Part shown: in pieces, positions 1 through 6,700 of the stretch
Layout of the letters: each line of letters opens with the position of its first letter
Position numbering within the stretch: position 1 is the first letter of the stretch
From: a virus
IMG/VR virus record: IMGVR_UViG_3300020392_000035
Location: 1-36,071 of that record
Direction: 5' to 3' (one strand)
DNA length: 36,071 nt
The notes under the pieces: generated by a model
Told to the model about the DNA's origin: nothing
The model's database searches: none
Seen by the model: the letters and a program-made list of their open reading frames with translations, nothing else
Made by a program: the position numbers and the translations under genes

Positions 1-1511
1 AATGCATACTCTTTAAAATCTTCATCAGACTTTACTTCTGCTTCGTTAGTTACTCCTTCTTCAGCAACTTCTTCCTCTTCGCCACCTTCTTCAGATTCTT
101 CTTCGTCCTCTTCTTTTTCAACTTCGATTTCATAATCGCCGTCTACTTTGATTTCGATTTCGTCTTCGGTAACTTCTTCGTTTTCAGTTTTAATACCTTC
201 TTCTTCGGCATATTCTTTTGCGTTCTCTTTATCGTCAGCATCAACACCTTCGACATCATATTCTTCATCGCCAACTTTGAATTTATCATCACCTTTAGCG
301 ATAGCCTCTGCTCTTGCAGCACCGAATGCATTTCCTTCTTCAACTTCTTCCTCTTCTTTTGTTAGAGGGAATTTCTTACCGTTAAATTCAAATTCATCAG
401 CACCTTCTTCCATTGCTTTAGCTCTTGCTGCAAAGAATGCATTACCTTCATTAATTACTGATTCGTTTTGGTAAATTAAATTGAAAGCATCTACGATTTT
501 CTGAGCATGTTTGCTTAATCCCCATCCATCTAAATAAAGTGCAATACCCTCAACGATACCAATACCTGACCATCCAGCTGCGCTAGATATTTTGACGTAG
601 TTATCATCTAAGAACCTCTTGATTGTCTTAGCACCTACTGGAATTTCTATACCACCTAGATTCTCTACTTTAATCATCACTGTTCTAATTTTACCGCCTA
701 ACGCCTTTCCTACGGGTTCAATGTAAGAATGGAAGTTAGCGTCTTGTAGTGCTTCCATAAGTAAATACTTGATTGCACCTAAGTGTGTAGTTTCATCTCC
801 AGTTAGAGCTGAACCTTCAATCATAATACCTTCTAAAGTCTTAGCAACTTTCTTTGCGTCTTTTACATTACCTTTAGATGGTACGAATTTTTCGTTAATA
901 ACAAGGTGTTCAAAAGCTGGTTTTAATTCTCTTGGCTCATCATAAGTATCTGCCATATACCATTTGCCATCTCTTTCGTCATATAGGTAGACAAATTCTG
1001 CGCCACCATCATACTCAGCATTTTTGATATACTTTGCAACATCCTTTGCGTCGCCTTTCATTGTAACTTTATCTCCGTAGAATTCTATTTCAGAAAACTT
1101 TGGTTTCAAGTAAGAGGCACCTCCTTTCTTAAGAATGTTCTTAACTGCACCAACATTCATGTAACCTTTCTTAATTGTAGGTAACATGTGGTCTGGATAA
1201 CCATCGTAGTGCATATACACTGATTCGATTTTTCCTCTCTTGTTGATAATACCGATTTGAGAACGTGTACCTTCTTCAATAATAGCAATTGATTCGCTAA
1301 TCTCTGAAGCACCTAATTTTCTATAGAAAGAGTTTCTCTCTTCTTCGTTTAGGTCTTTTATAGAAGTTACACCAAATTCGGCTAATAATGTTTTAAATTG
1401 ATCTGCTGCTTGATTTCTTGCAGCGCTTTGTTCTTCCTCTAATTTCAGAGCAGCGGCTTTTGCACTAGCTGTTGTGAAATCTTCAAAAGATTGTAGTTTT
1501 AATGAACCCAT
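1..1511 (-). CDS. Acidic-tailed phage protein of unknown function, 3' end outside window
   Basis: An open frame starts at the ATG at 1511 and stays open to the left edge, giving at least 503 residues; the C-terminus is missing. I do not recognise a family. The N-terminus reads MGSLKLQSFEDF followed by an Ala/Glu-rich helix. The middle is a mixed alpha/beta globular region. Two similar units of about 35 residues follow (roughly positions 361-453 and 256-345), each with the pattern EGNAF.AARA.A...G.D.F...(G/N).(K/E)(K/E)(F/Y). Below about position 350 the sequence is almost entirely Glu/Asp. A late-promoter-like element at 1546-1556 lies 34 nt upstream, inside the 3' end of the UvsW gene, so this gene is probably expressed as its own late transcript, which would suit a virion or assembly protein. 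No Shine-Dalgarno site is visible. The reading frame is solid; the function is unknown. Confidence 0.85.
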   Translation of the reverse strand, partial: MGSLKLQSFEDFTTASAKAAALKLEEEQSAARNQAADQFKTLLAEFGVTSIKDLNEEERNSFYRKLGASEISESIAIIEEGTRSQIGIINKRGKIESVYMHYDGYPDHMLPTIKKGYMNVGAVKNILKKGGASYLKPKFSEIEFYGDKVTMKGDAKDVAKYIKNAEYDGGAEFVYLYDERDGKWYMADTYDEPRELKPAFEHLVINEKFVPSKGNVKDAKKVAKTLEGIMIEGSALTGDETTHLGAIKYLLMEALQDANFHSYIEPVGKALGGKIRTVMIKVENLGGIEIPVGAKTIKRFLDDNYVKISSAAGWSGIGIVEGIALYLDGWGLSKHAQKIVDAFNLIYQNESVINEGNAFFAARAKAMEEGADEFEFNGKKFPLTKEEEEVEEGNAFGAARAEAIAKGDDKFKVGDEEYDVEGVDADDKENAKEYAEEEGIKTENEEVTEDEIEIKVDGDYEIEVEKEEDEEESEEGGEEEEVAEEGVTNEAEVKSDEDFKEYA

Positions 1512-1545
1512 TTTAAATAAATTTGTTTTTAATACTTTACTATTG

Positions 1546-1556
1546 TATTATATATC
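1546..1556 (-). promoter_or_regulatory. Late-promoter-like element GATATATAATA
   Basis: This is an exact copy of an 11-mer found five times on the minus strand. It ends 34 nt before the ATG at 1511 and overlaps the UvsW stop codon. It resembles the T4 late promoter (TATAAATA, no -35 box). The assignment is by position and recurrence only. Confidence 0.6.
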
Positions 1557-3056
1557 ACCGTCAAAAGTAACATTTTTTACCTCAAACGGGAACTTCTGCT
1601 CTCTATAGATCTTCTGGCGAGCCTTAGAGTGTCTAATTAGATAGTTATCCCAGTCTGGTGAGGATAAATCATCTACAAAGTCTATGATATTTACCTCAGA
1701 TTTAGTGTGGTGTTTTCTTAAACCACGACCAATTGATTGTCTAATAATTACTTCTGATTTGAATGATTCTGTGAAGAAGATATTGTGAATTTTCTTAATT
1801 GAAATACCTGTAGAGAAAGTACCATAAGATGCTACAATTACTACTTGCGCACCTGCTTCCATCTTCTTCTTGTACTCTTCTCTAATATCTTTATCGGTAT
1901 TACCATCCACATAATAAATCGGTTTGTCGGAGTCTTGTCTAAGCTTTTCATAGATTCTTTTACCATGTTCGATTCGGTGGAAAAGAACAAGGCTATTCCC
2001 ACGTACTCTGGCAATAATGTTACAAATGAAAGCCAAGCGACCTGTTGAATTGATGACATAGTTACTCTCGAACTTATATACGTCTTTACTCTCGTACCTG
2101 TTTTGCGACATTTCTCTAAAAGCATTCTTTGTTGCTTCTGGTGCATAATCCATCTTAATTACTTTCACATTACAACCAGCAATGTGTCCCTCTTGTTGTA
2201 GGAAATTTGCATTAATGTCAGTTACTACAGGACCTGTATGTGCCATTAACGTTAATCTATCTAACGTCTTTGGTTTTGGAATTGTCCCAGAAAGACCAAA
2301 TCTATAGTTTGCCGCTGTACATTTTTGTAGAATAGTCTTAATAGATTGAGATTTTGCTTTATGAGTTTCATCAATAACCACTGCATCAAACTGTCCGAAA
2401 TACTCTTTATCCTTCTTAACTAGAGATTGATATGTACCAATTACTACATTTCTACCAGGTCTAATTTTTTGACCAGAATAAATCTGTTGTATTTTGATAT
2501 TAGTTTGATTACGCCAATTGTAATCCATAAAGTCTTCAGAAGCCTGTACGACTAGAGATACATTAGGTACAATAAACAAGATTCTACCTGCTTTTTCTTT
2601 CTCTAACATATATGCTACTGCCATAAATGAAATTAGAGTCTTTCCTGCTGAAGTAGCTAATTCACTAAGACATCTTCTGAATTTTAAGATATTAAATGCT
2701 GCATCGAGCTGATAATCTCTAGGTTGTATATCATTACCTTCGAAATACTTAGATGCCCACTCTTCAAATTCTTCTTGCTTAATACTTTTATCAAACAATG
2801 AAGTTACACCATTTAATTTTAATTCGAACTTATACTCTTTAGCCAGATCCATTACGTCTTTCCATAAACCGGATGGGATCCATTTGTCATCTTTGATGTA
2901 CGAGATATAGCCATCCCATAACCCTTTCTTCACAAGTGGGTGGAATCTCCAGTTTTCAATTCTACGATTAAACGTGATGTTGAGCTGTTCTATCTCTAGC
3001 TCACTAGCCTCGTCTATACGCAGAAACTGCTTATTATCTGTAAGAGTAAGTTCCAT
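1548..3056 (-). CDS. uvsW: UvsW-like superfamily 2 DNA helicase
   Basis: The 502-residue length almost equals T4 UvsW (503). In T4 this ATP-dependent helicase unwinds R-loops, drives branch migration and fork reversal, and ends origin-dependent replication in favour of recombination-dependent replication. Visible SF2 motifs, in order: Q-motif-like QPRDYQLDAA (about 111-120), Walker A ATSAGKT (134-140), DETH (229-232), motif III SGT (256-258), and motif VI QSIGRGLRKH near the C-terminus. The stretch ASYGTFSTGIS matches the T4 ASYGVFSTGIS region. The roughly 100 residues before the helicase core correspond to the small N-terminal DNA-binding domain of UvsW. The gene begins 2 nt after the stop of the UvsY-like gene, and the two are neighbours in T4 too. 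The start has no Shine-Dalgarno site. Confidence 0.93.
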   Translation of the reverse strand: MELTLTDNKQFLRIDEASELEIEQLNITFNRRIENWRFHPLVKKGLWDGYISYIKDDKWIPSGLWKDVMDLAKEYKFELKLNGVTSLFDKSIKQEEFEEWASKYFEGNDIQPRDYQLDAAFNILKFRRCLSELATSAGKTLISFMAVAYMLEKEKAGRILFIVPNVSLVVQASEDFMDYNWRNQTNIKIQQIYSGQKIRPGRNVVIGTYQSLVKKDKEYFGQFDAVVIDETHKAKSQSIKTILQKCTAANYRFGLSGTIPKPKTLDRLTLMAHTGPVVTDINANFLQQEGHIAGCNVKVIKMDYAPEATKNAFREMSQNRYESKDVYKFESNYVINSTGRLAFICNIIARVRGNSLVLFHRIEHGKRIYEKLRQDSDKPIYYVDGNTDKDIREEYKKKMEAGAQVVIVASYGTFSTGISIKKIHNIFFTESFKSEVIIRQSIGRGLRKHHTKSEVNIIDFVDDLSSPDWDNYLIRHSKARQKIYREQKFPFEVKNVTFDGDI

Positions 3057-3058
3057 TT

Positions 3059-3481
3059 TTATAGTCCGTTCAGAGACAGTCTATTTCTGATAGCAAAGCC
3101 CATATTATCTAGGGTCTTCACAGAATCTCTATAAAATTCTAGTTGATTTTCTAAATGTGATAAAATCATATTCTCATCAGCTAAATCATTTTCAAGAAAC
3201 TTTTCTTTTTGTTTCTCACCTAGCTTATAGTCATAGTTATAGTATCTGATATATGCTTCTCTATACCTAGCAGATACCACTGTCTTTTGTTCCTTAATTT
3301 TTACGTTGAGATATGCAATCTGATCTACTATAGTCTGTCTAGTAGACAGAACATTAGCGATTACTTGTTCCATACCATCAACCTTCTTAAGACCTTTTGC
3401 AAGTGCTCTAATTGTATTAGACCATTCTAGTCTTTGTGCACTTAGCTTTTGGTCTAAGGCTTGAATCTTTTCTTTACTCAT
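3059..3481 (-). CDS. uvsY: UvsY-like recombination mediator
   Basis: The protein has 140 residues (T4 UvsY has 137). In T4, UvsY forms hexamers, binds gp32-coated single-stranded DNA and loads the UvsX recombinase. The sequence is almost entirely helical. It keeps the T4 pattern of an Arg/Tyr-rich central helix (YREAYIRYYNYDY), then an acidic turn before a helix with LENQLEFYRDSVKTLDN, and a C-terminal FAIRNR that parallels FAIKHI in T4. It lies between gp32/primase and UvsW, where a mediator is expected. Identity to T4 is low, so the call rests on length, the aligned C-terminal half and gene order. UvsX itself is not in this window. Confidence 0.75.
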   Translation of the reverse strand: MSKEKIQALDQKLSAQRLEWSNTIRALAKGLKKVDGMEQVIANVLSTRQTIVDQIAYLNVKIKEQKTVVSARYREAYIRYYNYDYKLGEKQKEKFLENDLADENMILSHLENQLEFYRDSVKTLDNMGFAIRNRLSLNGL

Positions 3482-3491
3482 ATTACTTATA

Positions 3492-3707
3492 TTAGAACAG
3501 AGACTTTTTGTTTGGATTATTCCTAATAAATTTTGCAGCCTTTTGGCCTTTCTTTAATTTAGGTTTCTTCACAACAAATTCAGCACTCTGAACATTATCC
3601 TCTAGGTCTTCTACATTAAAGTCAATAATTAACTTATTGTGTTTAAACCCGTCAGATCTCTTAAAAAAATCTTCTAATTTATCTTCCATATCTTTTAAAC
3701 GTACCAT
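3492..3707 (-). CDS. Small charged protein of unknown function (71 aa)
   Basis: This 71-residue protein starts at the ATG at 3707, overlapping the end of the primase gene by 13 nt, and stops 10 nt before the UvsY-like gene. The N-terminal half is acidic and probably helical (MEDKLEDFFKRSDGF), followed by a short strand-like stretch (KLIIDF) and a very basic C-terminal third ending KKSLF. I do not recognise a family. Its position inside the replication/recombination operon suggests a role there. The terminal SLF recalls short C-terminal clamp-binding peptides of phage and bacterial replication proteins, but that is only a guess. Overlap coupling to both neighbours supports it as a real gene. 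Confidence 0.7.
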   Translation of the reverse strand: MVRLKDMEDKLEDFFKRSDGFKHNKLIIDFNVEDLEDNVQSAEFVVKKPKLKKGQKAAKFIRNNPNKKSLF

Positions 3708-4774
3708 AAGTCTAATTGGCTTGATGTAAAATACTTTTCAATTTGTTTCCATGCATCTGATTTTTGCTGGTAACATACTTTCACCAAGTCATTTAGATCT
3801 TTGATGTTATATGTATCTAGCTTAAAATCATCTAGAAATTTAGACCACATAAATACTGGTCTACCTTTCCTTAGTTTCTCTGCCATTTTCTTTTTACCTG
3901 TAGCATCATTATCAAACATATATCTGACAGTTGCCATTTCATCAAATTCATCAGTACTTCGGCCGGCAGTAGCTAGTGCTAATGAGTTATGCATAAACTT
4001 AGCATCGAGTGGACCTTCAAATAGAGTAACTGGTTGTTGAAAATTAACCTGCATAATACCGAATAGTGTTGATGCCTTTGCTAGTTTATTTAATTCTTCT
4101 TGTGGTAAATCAAGTGGTTTATTCCACTCTTCATATAATTTAGGTAGGTCATAGGTTAAATACCTAGAACCATAGCCTTTCATTCTTCTGGATTGTGCGC
4201 CGATAATCTTACCTTCCATTCCCTTATTTAATATCCAGAGTCTATTGCCTTTAGGGGAGAATAAGAATTCATCTGCTTTATTATGTAATAATCTATCTTT
4301 AAGTTGGAACCATATCCAGTCACCTGGTTCAATTTCTTTAGCGCCAAATATACTTTTAAAATCTGCTATAGTTAATGACTTCTCTTGGACGCTTGCAAGT
4401 GAAGCATTTTGTAATACTTGTTCTTGAGTAACCTGAGTCTTATTGGCTTTAATATAGTCAATAATAGTAAATGAGTCACCTGTGTTAGGCATTCTCACTT
4501 GATGGTCTTTTAAGAATGTATGTAGATTTGTGTGGTGTGAACAGTTATAGCAGTGATACTGTAGAGTGTCCCAATACATATTGCCACGTTTCTTAGTGTC
4601 ATCTGTACTGGAATCACCACAATAAGGACACGCCAGGGTTATACGCCCTGGCATGTCTTTAAGTAGTTGCTTATTAGGAGTAGAATGGTGTTCTACACAA
4701 ACTTGTTTTAGTGCACCTTTTATTCTAGTCTTAAGCTCCTCTGTTAGTTGTATGTTCTTAGAGGTTGAGGTCAT
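3695..4774 (-). CDS. DnaG-type DNA primase, T4 gp61-like
   Basis: The 359-residue protein has the architecture of a phage primase that makes RNA primers for lagging-strand synthesis with the gp41-type helicase. An N-terminal zinc ribbon has CPYC (C49, C52) and CYNC (C75, C78), with a DSSTDD loop and an aromatic strand between them, typical of CHC2-type primase fingers. The TOPRIM catalytic domain shows the acidic motif FEGPLDAKF (about residue 250) and FDNDATGKKK (about 285), which supply the metal-binding Glu and Asp-x-Asp residues. T4 gp61 is 342 residues. The gene overlaps the gp32-like gene upstream by 17 nt and the 71-residue gene downstream by 13 nt, implying translational coupling. No helicase domain is present, so the helicase must be encoded elsewhere. 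Confidence 0.9.
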   Translation of the reverse strand: MTSTSKNIQLTEELKTRIKGALKQVCVEHHSTPNKQLLKDMPGRITLACPYCGDSSTDDTKKRGNMYWDTLQYHCYNCSHHTNLHTFLKDHQVRMPNTGDSFTIIDYIKANKTQVTQEQVLQNASLASVQEKSLTIADFKSIFGAKEIEPGDWIWFQLKDRLLHNKADEFLFSPKGNRLWILNKGMEGKIIGAQSRRMKGYGSRYLTYDLPKLYEEWNKPLDLPQEELNKLAKASTLFGIMQVNFQQPVTLFEGPLDAKFMHNSLALATAGRSTDEFDEMATVRYMFDNDATGKKKMAEKLRKGRPVFMWSKFLDDFKLDTYNIKDLNDLVKVCYQQKSDAWKQIEKYFTSSQLDLWYV

Positions 4775-5687
4775 TTAAGAACGAATCTAAATCATCATCT
4801 GTGTTAGCTTTCGCTGGCGCCTCTTCTGTTTTCGTAGCTGTTGCTGCTACTGCTGGTTCTGTTTTAGCCTTAGCTGGTTCAGCCTTTGCAGGAGCTTGCT
4901 TTGAAGCAGGAGTTGCAGTTACCTCAGCGATTGAGTCACCTGGATTAAGATACATTCTTAAGACGTTGTTAACGAATGCTCTTGTATCTTCATCCCATGC
5001 TTTGTAATCATAGCCTGCAAGTGAAGGAGCTGCGTCTAATTCTTCTTTGATAGAAGCCATCGTCTCTTTATTTCTTTCTGCTGGAGTTTCGCCCATTAAG
5101 ACTGCAGATTTATTAGAAGAGAATTTAGACTTGTCATAGTTATTATACTCACCTTGTCTTGTGATAACTAACTCAAAGTTCTTACCTTCGAAAAGGTCGA
5201 ATACTTGTGTTGGCTCACCAAAGTCAGGCTTTAACTCAGAGTCAATCTTCTCTTTAATCTTGTAACCGAATTTGAATACTTTGTAAGTACCCTCTAATTC
5301 TGGGTTCTGCGGATCTTTGATAATCTTAATAAGAGAATAGTATTGTTGACGTCTCTTAAGTTTCTCAGACGACTTTCTGTCTACGGCAGAGTCAGACTTT
5401 CTCAATTTCCAGAATACATCTGCAATTGGACAGTGCTCACCGATTGTCTGTGGAGAGTCAACTAATTTTCCGTCACCGTTTGAATTGGTCAACCAGTGTA
5501 CGTACTTTTGAATCAGAGATTTTCTTGGGTTCTCTGGATTAGGTACAAATCTAATTAAAGCTTTGTATGTGCCGTCTTTACCGTCGTCGGCTGTAGGTTT
5601 GTAAACTTCGTTTACGGTTGTTCTTTCAGGCTGATGCGTTTCTACGTCTTCTACGCCTAAGTTAAAAATGTCAAATGAATCACTCAT
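4758..5687 (-). CDS. Single-stranded DNA-binding protein, T4 gp32-like
   Basis: The protein has 309 residues (T4 gp32 has 301). It coats single-stranded DNA in replication, recombination and repair and recruits partners through its tail. The OB-fold core is recognisable: YSLIKIIKDPQNPELEG followed by VFKFGYKIKEKID parallels T4's ILVVKDPAAPENEG and VFKYRFGKKIWDKIN, and NYDKSKF parallels NYDESKF. The tail is an Ala/Pro/Lys/Glu-rich linker ending in acidic DDDLDSFLNDLNL, very like T4's DDTDLDDLLNDL. Two T4 hallmarks are absent: the zinc site (CPVC is replaced by CPIA, and the protein has only one Cys) and the basic N-terminal Lys-Arg-Lys-Ser-Thr cooperativity motif (here MSDSFDIFNLG). It heads the replication cluster, and its leader has no Shine-Dalgarno site. 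Confidence 0.93.
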   Translation of the reverse strand: MSDSFDIFNLGVEDVETHQPERTTVNEVYKPTADDGKDGTYKALIRFVPNPENPRKSLIQKYVHWLTNSNGDGKLVDSPQTIGEHCPIADVFWKLRKSDSAVDRKSSEKLKRRQQYYSLIKIIKDPQNPELEGTYKVFKFGYKIKEKIDSELKPDFGEPTQVFDLFEGKNFELVITRQGEYNNYDKSKFSSNKSAVLMGETPAERNKETMASIKEELDAAPSLAGYDYKAWDEDTRAFVNNVLRMYLNPGDSIAEVTATPASKQAPAKAEPAKAKTEPAVAATATKTEEAPAKANTDDDLDSFLNDLNL

Positions 5688-5776
5688 AATACTTAAAATT
5701 GTTTAATAAAATGTTAATACTCGAAATTACGTTAATGTTCTTTCAGTTCCTTATAGTTGTACAATAATCAATAGTT
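5688..5776. other. AT-rich leader of the gp32-like gene
   Basis: This 89-nt gap lies between the stop of the 64-residue gene and the ATG of the gp32-like gene. It is strongly AT-rich on both strands. I see no copy of either recurrent promoter element, no convincing hairpin and no Shine-Dalgarno sequence. It may hold a promoter or operator for the gp32 operon, but nothing specific can be named. Confidence 0.4.
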
Positions 5777-5971
5777 TCAGTCTAATGTCAAATAAGCTGG
5801 ATAGTTACCAGACCTTGGGTCTGTAGGTAATTCCTTCCATGTCCCGTTCTCTTGCTTAATCAGCCCTGATTTGTGTAGCAACTCCTCACGTTCTTGATTC
5901 GTGATTGCGTTGGCTTCCACCATTTGTTTGAGAATTCCACTGAGACGGAAGTAGTCCGCTGTAATCAACAT
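5777..5971 (-). CDS. Small protein of unknown function (64 aa)
   Basis: A 64-residue open frame starts at the ATG at 5971, 27 nt downstream of an exact GATATATAATA element, which is the best evidence that it is expressed. The protein looks like a small helical domain (FRLSGILKQMVEANAIT then QEREELLHKSGLI), followed by a short NGTWKELPTDPRSGNYPAY tail. There is no membrane segment and no Cys. I do not recognise a family. It precedes the gp32-like gene by 89 nt and could be cotranscribed with it. Confidence 0.6.
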   Translation of the reverse strand: MLITADYFRLSGILKQMVEANAITNQEREELLHKSGLIKQENGTWKELPTDPRSGNYPAYLTLD

Positions 5972-5998
5972 ATTGTCTGTACTTTTGTTTATTCTACT

Positions 5999-6009
5999 TA
6001 TTATATATC
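5999..6009 (-). promoter_or_regulatory. Late-promoter-like element GATATATAATA
   Basis: An exact copy of the recurrent minus-strand 11-mer, ending 27 nt before the ATG at 5971. It forms the leftward half of a divergent promoter region whose rightward half is the element at 6049-6089. Confidence 0.6.
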
Positions 6010-6030
6010 TGTATTTTAGTTTGTTTCTTG

Positions 6031-6110
6031 ATTAGTACTGTTAATAACTTTTGCAAAATAGTTGCCAAAAAGTTTTCTAGTGTCAGATATTTTTATTATA
6101 TTAGTACTGT
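6031..6110. repeat. 11-bp direct repeats flanking the rightward promoter
   Basis: The sequence ATTAGTACTGT occurs at 6031-6041 and again at 6100-6110, 69 bp apart and in the same orientation. Both copies are followed by AT-rich bases (TAATAA and AATTAA). They bracket the promoter-like element at 6049-6089, as paired operator sites might. Each copy contains the 6-bp palindrome AGTACT. Confidence 0.5.
6049..6089 (+). promoter_or_regulatory. Rightward promoter-like element, copy 1
   Basis: The element reads TTTTGCAAAATAGTTGCC, 14 nt of A/T-rich spacer, then TGTCAGATA, followed by TTTTTATTATATTAG. The same arrangement with identical spacing occurs at 36031-36071. TTTTGCAAAA is a perfect 10-bp palindrome. 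The TTG of TTGCC and the following TATTTTTA resemble the Bacteroidota primary-sigma promoter (-33 TTTG, -7 TAnnTTTG), with a spacing one or two nt longer than usual. The ATG at 6130 lies 40 nt downstream. It is probably used by the host polymerase for early genes. Confidence 0.6.
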
Positions 6111-6129
6111 AATTAAAACGTTAAACTAT

Positions 6130-6420
6130 ATGGAAAATATCGAATATCTAAGTTCAAGGAATAAAGACCTCCTTTTGATGGGGGCTAAGACCACTGGAAG
6201 CTTTCTAGAGGGTTTTCACTACGTAAATGAAAGTTTATACATCAACGAATCAGACGAGCTCTACGCGTTCTGTGAGTTCATTGAGAACGAGATTGGTGGA
6301 GCAGGTCCAATCAACATCGACATGCTTTGGTTAGGTTTTAAATATCCTGAGTCTGAGTACTTCTCTAATGAATGTGCTAAAATTAAAAAGGATATGGAAA
6401 GAATTAATGCATACTGTTAA
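6130..6420 (+). CDS. Small rightward-transcribed protein of unknown function (96 aa)
   Basis: I chose the ATG at 6130. The frame is open back to an ATG at 6028, but that start would run through the promoter-like element at 6049-6089, and the residues it adds look like translated non-coding sequence. The 96-residue product (MENIEYLSSRNKDLL at the start) has no membrane segment. It contains an acidic central helix (ESDELYAFCEFIENEIGG) and a C-terminal amphipathic helix, and I do not recognise it. It is the first of only two plus-strand genes in the window and is followed 1 nt later by the zinc-ribbon gene. Small proteins from a separate host-type promoter are often early host-interaction factors; that is inference. 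Confidence 0.7.
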   Translation: MENIEYLSSRNKDLLLMGAKTTGSFLEGFHYVNESLYINESDELYAFCEFIENEIGGAGPINIDMLWLGFKYPESEYFSNECAKIKKDMERINAYC

Positions 6421-6421
6421 T

Positions 6422-6580
6422 ATGAAGCAAGAAGAGAAACCATGTGTCATCTGCGGTGGAGAAATCGTAGATGACTGGGGACATAACCCACAACCTATTA
6501 AAGAAGAAGGTAGATGCTGTGATACTTGTAATTTCACTATCGTTCTACCTGAAAGAATTAAGTTAGCTTACTCAGCTTAA
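6422..6580 (+). CDS. Small zinc-ribbon protein (52 aa)
   Basis: I prefer the ATG at 6422, 1 nt after the previous stop; an in-frame ATG at 6368 would overlap the upstream gene by 53 nt. The protein has two paired-cysteine knuckles, CVICGG and CCDTC, separated by a conserved-looking DWGHNPQPI...GRC segment, and ends with VLPERIKLAYSA. This is a zinc-ribbon arrangement. Small phage proteins with a WGHNP...GRCC core are familiar to me from many tailed phages, where they are annotated as hypothetical. The function is unknown; a nucleic-acid or RNA-polymerase partner would be reasonable but unproven. It is cotranscribed with the 96-residue gene. Confidence 0.75.
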   Translation: MKQEEKPCVICGGEIVDDWGHNPQPIKEEGRCCDTCNFTIVLPERIKLAYSA

Positions 6581-6700
6581 AAACTTTTTTTGAGATTTAT
6601 TGTAGTTTTTTGAAACTGTTTCTGGGAAGTCGCATATAAGTTATGATTTTAACCCTCAGGGAAAGATTAGTACCCCAGGGGCTTGGAAGCAGAGACTAGG
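6581..6700. other. Convergent intergenic region with small palindromes
   Basis: These 120 nt separate the plus-strand pair from the minus-strand RuvC-like gene, so both transcripts must end here. Three short perfect dyads occur: GAAACTGTTTC (6612-6622), CCCTCAGGG (6653-6661) and CCCCAGGGG (6673-6681). The last two sit in a locally GC-richer patch. T-runs at about 6586-6592 and 6605-6611 follow the plus-strand stop. No classical long GC hairpin plus U-tract is present, so termination is suggested by position only. Confidence 0.4.

Noticed and set aside
50-350. Repetitive TTC/TCT-rich tract as a tandem repeat or CRISPR-like array
   Set aside because: There is no regular unit or spacer structure; the pattern arises from runs of Glu and Asp codons on the minus strand.
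148-474. Ser-rich plus-strand frame at the left edge
   Set aside because: It is the complement of Glu/Asp-rich codons of the partial minus-strand gene (GAA/GAG read as TTC/CTC, GAT as ATC), so its low complexity is a shadow.
3919-3933. Minus-strand GGCAACTGTCAGATA resembling parts of the rightward promoter element
   Set aside because: The two parts are adjacent instead of 14 nt apart, the palindrome is missing, and it lies inside the primase coding sequence. Probably chance.
6028-6129. In-frame ATG at 6028 that would lengthen the first plus-strand protein by 34 residues
   Set aside because: The extension runs through the promoter-like element at 6049-6089 and the flanking repeats, and the added residues look like translated AT-rich DNA. 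The ATG at 6130 fits the promoter position.
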